Shown here in pieces: positions 23,185-31,926 of a DNA stretch of 45,437 nucleotides. Below the pieces are notes generated by a model, which saw nothing but the letters and a program-made list of their open reading frames with translations, had not been told where the DNA came from and made no database searches. Both the position numbers and the translations under genes were made by a program. Origin of the DNA: Selaginella moellendorffii (Eukaryota; Streptophyta; Lycopodiopsida; Selaginellales; Selaginellaceae); NCBI RefSeq assembly GCF_000143415.4, contig NW_003314305.1, forward strand, positions 979,100 through 1,024,536, written 5' to 3'. How positions within the stretch are numbered: the first letter of the stretch is position 1; every line of letters starts with the position of its first letter.

Positions 23185-23611
23185 GTATTGCATATGTCAA
23201 AATTTTTTTCTTTAGATGTTTAAGCTTTAGCATAACTTCATTTCACCTAAATTTTCTTCTTTTGCTCTACCTAGGATGATATATAAGTTAAAAAATTTAC
23301 CTTTACATCACTCCCTTACGATAAAGCTACTGCATATCCTCAAGTAGTCGGATTCTCCAAATGCTACTCTAGGCTATTGAGCTTGGTCTTTATAGTGACA
23401 AGTTTGATGCTTTAGATTGCTAAATCACTCAACTGATTTGTAGTTTTGTGAATGAAGGTGCAACTAGCCTTGACTTTGTAGTGCTGTTGTGGTTGCCTCA
23501 TCTTGCTAGATTGATTACTTGAGGGTGTATCACGGTCAAATGTGTAGGTGAATTGGAGAAAACTAAGCCCATACTTCTCCGATTCACCTAAAACCTTTTT
23601 TATAACCTATA
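23185..23611 (-). repeat. Family B LTR, right of element A
   Basis: It continues the family B LTR broken at 15912 and aligns with 41340-41540 and then, after a deletion, with about 41,940-42,060 (GATTCTCCAAATGCTACTC, CCTCATCTTGCTAGA, GGTGAATTGGAGAA). The deletion removes about 400 bp present in the 41-42 kb copy. At its right edge the C element is inserted. Confidence 0.65.
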
Positions 23612-24018
23612 TGTAGCATATCTTATTTCTCTCCCCTTAAGCCAACTGGAAAAGGGGCAATTACTTGATGAGAAAGCCCTTAGTGGCTATTTTATCCCTA
23701 TTTATTCCTTAAGGTTCCAAGGATTCATGGTGACAGTATATCCAAATTTCATCCTATGATCAGTTTTTCAATGTGAGGCAACTAATCATCCATCTGTATT
23801 ATAGTCCCACGATGGATACCACTAATCAATGGGAATTGAACCTATGCCATACCACATGTAGCGCACTTTATCTTTTTCCCTTTAAGCCGACTAGAAAAGG
23901 GGCAATTGCTTGATAAGAGAGCCCTTAGTGGCTATTTTATCCCTATTTATCCCCTAAGGTTCCAAGGATCCACAGTGACAGTATATCTAAATTTCATCCT
24001 ATGATCACATGCACTACA
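23612..24018 (-). mobile_element. Complete family C mini-retrotransposon (407 bp)
   Basis: In minus orientation: LTR 24018-23857 (162 bp, TGTAGTGC to GCGCTACA), interior 23856-23762 (95 bp), second LTR 23761-23612 (150 bp, about 12 bp of its start lost). Flanks are CTATA (23607-23611) and CTATC (24019-24023), one mismatch. The family B copy at 33,995 reads CCTATCAATC without the insertion. Just after the first LTR the interior reads TGGTATGGCATAGGTTCAAT, which matches the complement of the 3' end of initiator tRNA-Met well beyond the usual 12 bases. No coding capacity; size and layout fit the TRIM class. Confidence 0.85.
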
Positions 24019-26635
24019 CTATCAATCCAAATTCGGGATTGATTCACAATTTATTACCTTAATTATCAGCAAGTGTATTTTTGCCTATGGGTATTTAAGC
24101 TTTATTGTGAACTGTTAAAGTTCCCACAATAACTTATTTGCCTAAAATTGCATAAAATTTTAGCAATTGTCTAGTAGGTAAAATCTTATAAATCCTTTAT
24201 AAGTTATAACATTTAGGATTTGTGTTTAGCTTGGATAGGCAAACTATCTCTCTATATAGAAAAAATTCTAGTATTATTTTCTTTTTGTATAGGTAACTTC
24301 ATAGATATAAGTCTCACTTACACCATACATCTACAAAGTAATTTAAGTGTATTATCGCACCTTTTTTTACCATAGTTTGAGGAGTCAAACTTCTGTATAC
24401 CTTGAGCATAATAATATTAAATATCTCGCTTAGTAATTTGTTAAATTGTTTAAGCAATCTTGTTAAATCTATCATTCGTTGGCATAGTTAGGCACATAAA
24501 ATAGTTTAATTTTTGCTTTCTTATACTTTTGCCTAGTCACATAGAGTGAGGGATCAACCAACCTCCATCTAAGCCTATAAACAAAATGTGTGGTGGATCA
24601 TTGGTAAATATTCTTCTTTTGTCTACCTCAATTCCCCCATTCAATTTTTATTAAAACAGTGGAGGGTCGTCAATCCTCAATCTCTTCCCCTAAGTGCATA
24701 GGAAGACCTTCTCTTTTTGCTAATACCAAGTGTGATTAAAATTAATATAGTGTAAGGTGTCTAATATGTAATAGTAAATTCCAAAGTAACTTGCCTACTT
24801 CATAGTGGGTTTTACCCTTTGGTTTATGCCCAACCTTGCCTTTATAACTGTGAAATTAGAAAGAGTGACTTATTTTAGGTGAACTAGATCAACATTAGGG
24901 ATTAATTTGAATAAGGTATGGAGACCATTTCGTGAAATTGCCCTATGGAATCAACATAAGAATCAAATGTGTAATGTATGATAGCCTGTCTAGATCAATT
25001 TACTTGTAGAATGATGTTAAATAGCTTTTCAAACATGTGATAGCTAATTCGTGAAAAATTTTACTACAGATCTAGACAAAAATTATTCTTCAAGGCAAAT
25101 TCTTTTCTAGCCTCTTTGCTAATGGGTGGTAATAGTTAATATAAGTCTTTACTCAAGCTTGTATGATAGATTTTTGAGCTTTGCAATATATTTTAGAATT
25201 TCTAGGAGCGTTTAAAGCTATTTCACCTTTTTAAACAAAAAACCTTTTTTAATATCTCTAAGCTTATTCTAGTTTCTTAAAGATCAAAGTGATGGTAGCA
25301 GTGTCTTTAAGACTGACGCCTACGCCTAGCAGTAGGCTTTACAGCTCTCTGTTCCACATTTATAGCGTGAAGCCTCTCAATTGTTTCGTCTGGCAAAAAC
25401 TTGATTAGCATATATGACCCCATATGCTAATCCAGACGTAGGCAGAAATTGAGCAATAACTCTACTGGAGTAATTGTATAATTTTGCATATGTGGAAAAT
25501 ATTTACTATGTGAGAATTCTTTCTTGTGAGGAGGTACGTACATTTGTGGATTATGTCTTATAAAGGGTGGTTCGCTCCTTGCAAAGGGTGTTTCACACAT
25601 AAAGTGGTGAGTATTTCCCCTAGCAATTGAGCATCACTCAATTGGTCTAAAAGGTGGATTTTCACACCTATTCACTTATATATTTGTTTGTATGGGATTC
25701 GTTTCATGTGATTGCATTTAATTCCTCCTAATGGGGCTAAATGTGATATGAGTGCTCTTAAAATCTATTGGAGAGTGACACCTTTCACACTGAGCAACGT
25801 TTGTAAACTCTTTATATATAAAAGATGAGCATTGATTAATTCACCTAGGTGTACTAGGCATAAAGTGGTTTAAACAGTTAGAGTGGTTTATGATAATTGT
25901 TTCTAAATTTTTGACTTGAAAGTTTTATTCAAGTCTTATAGGCTCTTGCAATATGTGTAAGAGGCTTAAACTTGGGATAAATCTACTTTTAAACCATATC
26001 TGAGTAGTAGTCCAAGCTAAAGGATTTTAGATCAGCCTTGAAACAGCATAATGTTTTAATTGTAATTCTGCCTCTGTCAAAACCTCATAAGATTTGAGAA
26101 TAAAACTCAGCCTCAAACCCTAAAGGCATGAATAAGGATAAGTATGTGTCATTCTCTCAACTCTGCTTTACATAAACAGTTATAGGCAAGAGAAAAGATG
26201 GTTAATTCAATGCAAATGCATACAATAGTGAGTGGGAGTTGTTTTTCAGCACATATAAGTGTTACTTATATACTACATGATTTTATAACCATTTCTAACT
26301 GCTTCATGCTTGTTTATGATGAGCATTACATAGGTCGGGTAAGTTTGGAATTTCTTCCACAACTTTGGCATTTATCATTCACCTAGTGTTGTCCATTTAT
26401 GTACTCGTCATTTCTCTGATGCTTGGAGAGATTTATATAAGCATCAAAGTTGTCTTTGTTGATATAGATGAGTCACGACTCTATTTGTGATTTGGGCATG
26501 GCATTTTATCACTATACTTGCTTTGTTTAGTTATTCCATAGTATACTCGGCCACTAGATTTTTGTAAAATGAACCTTGGAGGTCTTACAACTTAGATTGT
26601 CGATCTATGCAAAGTTTTTTTTTTAGAGGTCCCAC
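24019..26635 (-). pseudogene. Family B leader, LTR remnant and part of extra ORF
   Basis: From 24019 to about 26,090 this matches 33,995-37,440 once the Cassandra and LTR-A insertions there are removed, so it is the B leader between LTR and gag. At 26,090-26,350 it jumps to LTR sequence (AAAGGCATGAATAAGG, GATGGTTAATTCAATGC; compare 38,150-38,400), having lost about 700 bp. At 26,350-26,630 it matches 42,210-42,480, the middle of the extra ORF. It ends in a T run at about 26,620 where the inverted block begins. Nothing in it is intact. Confidence 0.65.
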
Positions 26636-26639
26636 AACT

Positions 26640-28723
26640 ATATAGTGAGCAATACATAGAAGTAATTAACCTTAATCAAGCAGATGGGCAAAAAAAGAAT
26701 ATTTTCCCTTATATGCTCAAAAATAAAGCCAAAGATTAGTACTATGACAATAATGTCAAAAATCTTGGCATATTTGATGAGCAAAAAAAGTTTTTCTTTA
26801 AAACTTCTCCATGGAAACAAACCCAGAAGAAAACTATGATGAGTTGCAAAGCTTTTATAAAAAAAAACTAAGACAATCAAAAAATATACAACTTGACTCA
26901 ATAAGTGTTATAAACATTATAAAGACTTAGTGTCAGATAAAATGCACCTACACCTATATATATATATAGGGCCTTAAGAAAATTTATCATGAACATGCGA
27001 TAAAGAGAGGTCATGCAGATTTAAATGACTTGAAAAAAACCATGATTGCCTAATAAGATTTCATAAAACAATATGACATAATAGATATGGTGATGTCAAA
27101 TAAAAAGATAACTCTTATAAACAAGGAAACTAATTGTTTAAGAAGCCTTAAACTGCAAACCAATATTAAACAAGGAATTTAGTGTACCAAATGTAAAAAT
27201 AAAGGCAATAACAAGAAAGAATGTAAGCTTTAGTTGATCAAGTGCCAATTTTGTGAAAAAAAAAAAGGGCATTCAGCTAAGGAGTGTAGAACTTTATTTA
27301 AACAACTAAAAGGCCAATAAACACCCCGAATTGATAAAATGACACGTAGGCAAAGCTATTCATTTGACAATAAAAATTACCGTAAAAGGAACGATTACAA
27401 TGATAATTAAAGTGCCAAATGTGAATACCCATATGCTAAAAGGTAAGATGACCATTATGATTATTTAACTAAGGGTAATTTTCGAGATTATGCCCTTAGT
27501 AACAAAATTCTGGATTCAGTAGCAAGTTATGAGATGTATTTATTTTTAAATGGATTCTTTGGTTATAATTAAGTAGAAATATTATCTAAAGATCAATACA
27601 AAACGGCTTTTATAAGCCCATGGGGAGCTTATATTTACTGCAAAATACCTTTTAGCCTGTGCAATGTTCCATTTATATTTCAAAGAGTTATTATGTACAC
27701 TTTCAAAGAATATCTTACTGATTTCATGAGAGTTTTAATGATTGATTTTAGTGTCTTCAGCTCCAAAATGAAACATTTAATTTGTTTGCAAAAATATTTC
27801 TAAAAATGCAAAGAATATAGCATTTCTTTTAATCCAGAGAAATGTACTTTTATATAAATTTAGGCATACTTTTAAGTCATGTTATATGCAAGGAAGGAAT
27901 CCTTGTAGACAAAGATAAAACTCAAGTGATTAAAATAATATCTTTATTACACAACTTAAAATGTCTCCGTTACTTTTTATGAAAAGTTAGGTATAAAAGA
28001 AGTCATCCTTAAGCACAAAAAATCCATGCCATATTACCCGCAAAGGAATGCACAGGTTGAATTTACTAACAAAGTGTTTAGAAATGTCTTGAAAAATATT
28101 GTAAAGGACAATAAAATTTTTTCTATATTGTCTATGTAAAGGACAATTAATATTGTCTATATTTTAGAGTATAAAACTATGGATAAACTCATGGATGAAG
28201 CCCTCGCAGGGATTTATTGTGATGAGCTACCTAAGTGCACAGATATGGTAGTTAACTAGATGAAGGATAGGGGTCTAGAAAAATTTTACAAAACAACATC
28301 AAACTTTATAGAACTACAGAAAGGTAGATTGGTTCTTCAATCATGGGATCTTGTGAAACTAGCTTTCAAAATTGATGGAGAAGATATTAAGATCATTTAG
28401 GATTTTATTTCCAAGCTTTTTTATCTCCCTATAGAGTTAGATCAATGGAATTGGATAGAAGGAGTAGTTTTTCTTGATAAGCTCAAATAGGGATCTGTTT
28501 ATTTAAAACAGAAGGAAAATACATGTTCGTTGGGAAAGATTTGTCTTTATATTAGAGAAACCCTTATATATTTAAGTGCTTTCTTTGATGAGGAAGTTCC
28601 AAAGAAAGAAATCAAAGGATATATTGGATAAATATTTCTTTCTCTAGAGCAGGCTTCCCTCAAAATCTTGCTAGTATGGTCTATAGAAATTTTTTCTAGG
28701 CAATGTAAGACTTAGAGGAAATG
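26640..28723 (+). pseudogene. Family B gag-pol relic: Gag, zinc knuckle, RT, integrase
   Basis: Plus-strand frames, with stops and shifts, give in order: a Gag capsid-like piece (about 26,655-26,840) with EQYIEVINL, FPYMLKNKAKD and FDEQKKFFFK; a zinc knuckle with CQFC...GHSAKEC near 27,240-27,290, preceded by CTKCKNKGNNKKEC; an RT piece (27,590-27,850) with KTAFISPWGAYIYCKIPFSL, then FQRVIMYTF and SFNPEKCTF; and an integrase piece (about 28,000-28,110) with KHKKSMPYYP and NAQVEFTNKVFRNVL. Protease, the RT front and RNase H are deleted. From 28,150 to 28,720 an uncharacterised post-integrase region follows, shared with 43,800-44,300. The block is inverted relative to the surrounding B sequence. 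The integrase style resembles the Tat/Athila branch of Ty3/Gypsy. Confidence 0.85.
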
Positions 28724-29419
28724 TGTAGCACATGTGGTTTTCACCCTTTATCCTATAGTGATTTACCATAGAATAACCACAAAGCGAAACCTAAACCCTT
28801 CATATGCTACGTGTTCAAAAGAGAATGGTGCAAAACTTGAGTTTTTGGGCCTTGGGCCACTAAATTAAAGAATAGAGCCAAACTCCCAAGCATGGAGCCA
28901 ATGAGTGAAAGTATTGAAGCACAAAGTAACTCCCGAGCATATAACCCAAGGAGCAAAGGGACAGGAGCACAAATCGACTTGGAACAGTCCTAGAACATTC
29001 AGTATCCCAATGGTAGGACCAACATGTAAAACAAAACCAAATAGAGTCTAATGCTATTTCAGCATACCAATGGTCTAACATGAGGATATAGGTACTCCAC
29101 CAACTAACATGGTATGGAATTTGGGCTTAAACCCAAGTCGGATGCAAAACAAGGATAAACATGTAAGCAAAAGCTAGACTATACCTCAAGTTGGTAAGCC
29201 ATACTTGACCTACCCACTATCCCTACTATACATTTAGAACCTCCATATCCCCTTCTGGTGCCTTTCTGGTCTAAGTGCACATGTGATGACTAGTTTCTCA
29301 ATTAGCTTAGGCGGAGACTAATAATAGATCCAACAATACCAACCTTATGTCATTATGGCAGTAAGGAAAGAATATCTTAAAAGAGGTAACTTTTAATACC
29401 CGAAGTCACATTTGTGACA
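28724..29419 (-). mobile_element. Solo LTR-A, internally deleted (696 bp)
   Basis: In minus orientation it runs TGTCACAAATGTGACTTCGG to CACATGTGCTACA. About 450 bp of the left-middle, including the G run and the GGGTGAAAGCCC motif, are missing compared with the 1.14-kb copies. Flanks are AAATG (28719-28723) and AAAAG (29420-29424). The other B copy at about 43,793-43,812 reads, in reverse, GAGGAAAAGAAAAGAAGG without the insertion, which confirms the site and AAAAG as the original target. Confidence 0.88.
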
Positions 29420-29927
29420 AAAAGAAAAGAAGGGGCGCATACTTTAAGAGTAATGCCTACATTTTTGTTGCCCCATTCTACAAACTCTACCAACAAAACC
29501 ATGAGGATTAATAAGTAGAGATTACTAGGCCAACAAGGATAAAAAATTTCCACAATATATTTGCATACAAAAGCAAAAAAAGGGCAAAAGGACAAAACTT
29601 AAGGCTAACATAATAAAGCAGGGTAACTTAGGTAATTTGGAAGTAGCTACAAAGCTTCTTTTTCTCTCTCACTCTTTCCCTCTCACTCACTCTATGCCTA
29701 TGCCTTCGCCAAAATGTGCTGACACTCCAGGCTTAGCTCCAACGCAATGTACGGCAGCTCAAATGCCACTTAAAGCCACGCAAAAGCAAATGCCATCATC
29801 ACCACCTATTGGGTCTAGTGCACTCTAGATTGGGTGGAGTGATTTTGTCTTTATGCCACTACCATAAGCTGTCAACTCCACTCTTGCACCATTGATATAA
29901 AATCTCTTTTGGGCATCTTTATTAGCA
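29420..29927 (+). other. Family B spacer between integrase and extra ORF
   Basis: It starts AAAAGAAAAGAAGGGG, a purine tract that could serve as plus-strand primer, though no LTR-like TG follows directly. The rest has CT-rich runs (TTTCTCTCTCACTCTTTCCC at about 29,660) and no convincing frame; the 63-codon frame at 29637-29828 is probably not translated. The stretch is conserved in the other copy (43,464-43,800, and 43,143-43,330 in inverted orientation). Confidence 0.5.
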
Positions 29928-30772
29928 TTGCAATACATCTCTTGGTCACCTAATGTTGAGTGTTTTGCCCATAAATCATCATGGACGACAAAAATGCCTA
30001 GGCAAAATGAGTATGTGGAGGAAATTTCATCTAGCGATGAGGAGTTAGATTATGGTCAAGTAAAGCTGTTTAGGGAGCTTATGCTTTCTCCCTATGACAA
30101 GTTTTGGCTTAATACCTTTGGGTTACTTGTTTATACAGAGCTACTTGAAAAAGAAATATCGATTGAACAAAGGATTGAGCTCATGCAAAAGTGGTACCCA
30201 AATGAGCATGTTTTTCTTTTCCACGGGTGAGTCCATCCCTTTGGACTCACCCAGTTTGTTCACATTTTTCGCCTAAACAACGAGGGCAAAATAATTATAA
30301 TGAATAAGAAGGATTGCATGCCCGAACAATATATCCTCCTAAATTACATATCCAGACGAGGAGGCAACTTCACATATTTGAAGCTTGACTATCATACTAG
30401 GCTTAAGGTGTTGTATACCATCAGTAACGGGAGGACGATTACACAAAATACTAGCATCAAGATAGCCTGCTGTTGGAAGCTATTGAGACTAGATGATAAA
30501 TAAATATAATTCATTTTGGATATAATTGATTTGTGTCCAAAATGAAAAATGTTACCTTATAGATAAACAAGGGAAGACAAGTGAAGACAGGAGTCTTCAT
30601 CTTTTTGCAGTGCATTTACAAGCATTACATCACTTAGGAGGATTCCATGCTTCACCTTGTCATTGAGCCACCACCACTAGTATCTCCTCCAAGGGAGATA
30701 GCAAGGGATATGGAAATGGAGGAGAATATTGATGATACAGATTCAAGCAAGGAAAATTCTCCCCTCTTTTAA
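29928..30772 (+). pseudogene. Family B extra ORF, N-terminal part (unrecognised protein)
   Basis: An open frame to 30230 contains MPRQNEYVEEISSSDEELDY, then FWLNTFGLLVYTELLEKEIS and WYPNEHVFLFHG. After a stop it continues with KDCMPEQYILLNY (about 30,310-30,345), LDYHTRLKVLYTISNGRT and QNTSIKIA, and an acidic EMEENIDDTDSSKENSP-like tail near 30,710-30,760. The copy at 42.5-43.4 kb preserves the same blocks (EQYILLNY, DYHARFKVL), the mark of a formerly translated sequence. I do not recognise the family; the layout loosely recalls plant-transposon ORFs found beside Ty3/Gypsy pol genes. It breaks at about 30,772 at the inversion edge. Confidence 0.62.
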
Positions 30773-31307
30773 TTCCAGAAAAGGATAGATATGTGATGAA
30801 GGTGTCTATTGTTGTTTTTACAATTGCCATCGTACTCATTGCAATTTGACAAAAATTCTTTATTTTGCAACTAATATAGGCAAAATAAGTGTTTGATTCA
30901 CAAGGGAACCTAGATCATTATCAAAAAGTAAGGGTTGTAAATTTAGCTCTTCTTTCTTTTGTGGGGAATTATTTTAATTGTTTTGTATTCCATTACTCTT
31001 AGTTGAAGTAGAGGCATTTTTTATGTACCGATGGTGCCAATGAGGAGTAGTATGTGAATTCATATATTCTAGATAATCCTCAAAGTTATATTAGGATTTT
31101 AATTTCCTCTTCATTGAGGTGTACTCAATATGCTTTCAGTTCACTCTCTTTTAGGTTTTTCTCTAGCATGGTTAAGCAATGATTTAATCTGTTCTGAAGG
31201 GAGGTTAAGATTGCAAATATCACAAGCAAGTACTTTATAATCTTGTTCTAGATTTTATGAATACTGTTTTTTAGGCTACCTTCTGCTTATCAGATTGTGA
31301 AGGAAAT
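30773..31307 (-). pseudogene. Family B region before gag, minus strand
   Basis: In minus orientation this joins the leader (from 33604, through 31906-31926) to the start of gag. The last bases before the inversion edge read YLSFSGI, the kind of sequence that opens a Gag capsid domain, and the Gag piece at 26,655 begins where that would continue. Upstream are KSNGIQNN and LQPLLFDNDLGSLVNQ-like blocks with stops. It is therefore probably the gag N-terminal region, split by the inversion. Confidence 0.5.
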
Positions 31308-31502
31308 TGTAAGCTCCTAAATTTGGACTTCCCAAGAGGTCACCCAGCCCAGTACTATTCAAACCTAAGGACACTTAACCCCAAATATCCCAAGACCCTT
31401 AACCGATTGGAAAAGAGGGTGCATTTTTATTCATGGGCCCTTTCCTTCTATATTTGAATCCCTATGGATCGTCTCTCGAGTCGTTCTCTTTAGTTGTTTA
31501 TA
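31308..31502 (-). repeat. Cassandra 3' LTR
   Basis: 195 bp, TGTAAGCTCC to GTTGTTTATA on the plus strand. The 5S-like part is at about 31,326-31,384 (reverse). In minus orientation this is the downstream LTR; the purine-rich word before it is AGGGAAGCGTGGTGGA. Confidence 0.92.
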
Positions 31503-31689
31503 ATCCACCACGCTTCCCTGTAAATTCACACCCTCATGAATGGAAGTTAAGAGCTGCAGCTCTCCCGAGAGCCTTACTCTCTTGACACCCTACCCCTCAA
31601 GTTGAGCCTAGCGGAGCAAGTTGGACCTATCAGATGTCAATTAACATGTGGTGTAATTTCCCTAGCCAATCAATAAAGTCGGACCCAAG

Positions 31690-31704
31690 ACTCCTTTGAT
31701 ACCA
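31690..31704 (-). other. Primer binding site of Cassandra
   Basis: The reverse complement reads TTGGTATCAAAGGAG, two bases inside the LTR at 31707. It matches the start of the initiator tRNA-Met complement. Confidence 0.85.
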
Positions 31705-31706
31705 AA

Positions 31707-31900
31707 TGTAAACTCTTGAATTTAGATTTCCCAGGAGGTCACACAGCCCAGTACTATTCAAACCCAAGGACACTTAACCCTAAATATCCCAAGACCCTTA
31801 ACTGATTGGAAAAGGGGTGCACTCTTATTCATAGGCCCTTTCCCTTTATATTTGAACCCCTATGGATCGTCTCTCAAGTTGTTCCTTTTGGTTGCTTACA
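31707..31900 (-). repeat. Cassandra 5' LTR
   Basis: 194 bp, TGTAAACTCTTG to GGTTGCTTACA on the plus strand, with 5S-like sequence at about 31,725-31,785 (reverse). Canonical TG and CA termini are kept. Confidence 0.92.
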
Positions 31901-31926
31901 GAAATGTTATATATCTATTACCTTGT

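Larger units (their letters stand above)
31308..31900 (-). mobile_element. Complete Cassandra-type TRIM element (593 bp)
   Basis: Two LTRs (31308-31502 and 31707-31900) surround a 204-bp interior. A perfect GAAAT duplication lies at 31303-31307 and 31901-31905. On the minus strand each LTR carries a stretch matching the 3' half of plant 5S rRNA, from GTTAAGTGTCCTT through TAGTACTGGGCTGGGTGACC to CTTGGGAAGTCC. The primer site TTGGTATCAAAGGAG follows the right LTR. Cassandra elements are known non-autonomous LTR retrotransposons of vascular plants that carry 5S-like RNA polymerase III promoter sequence in their LTRs. This copy has no ORF. The right LTR keeps GACCTCCTGGGAAATC; the left has drifted at its terminal CA (TATA). 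Confidence 0.96.

Noticed and set aside
23815-23860. tRNA gene or SINE head (reverse complement has a GGTTCAATTCC box)
   Set aside because: No cloverleaf or A box upstream at the right distance. The position directly after an LTR makes an extended primer site the better explanation.
26638-26901. Hydrophobic 87-codon minus-strand frame resembling a membrane protein
   Set aside because: It is the antisense shadow of the plus-strand Gag piece with FPYMLKNKAKD.
27236-27290. A new kind of zinc finger with five residues before the His
   Set aside because: The extra residue falls in an A run of about ten bases, so a slippage insertion in an ordinary CCHC knuckle is more likely.
31326-31384. A functional 5S rRNA gene
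   Set aside because: Only the 3' half is similar, it lies in LTRs with termini and target duplications, and the other two copies also sit in Cassandra LTRs.
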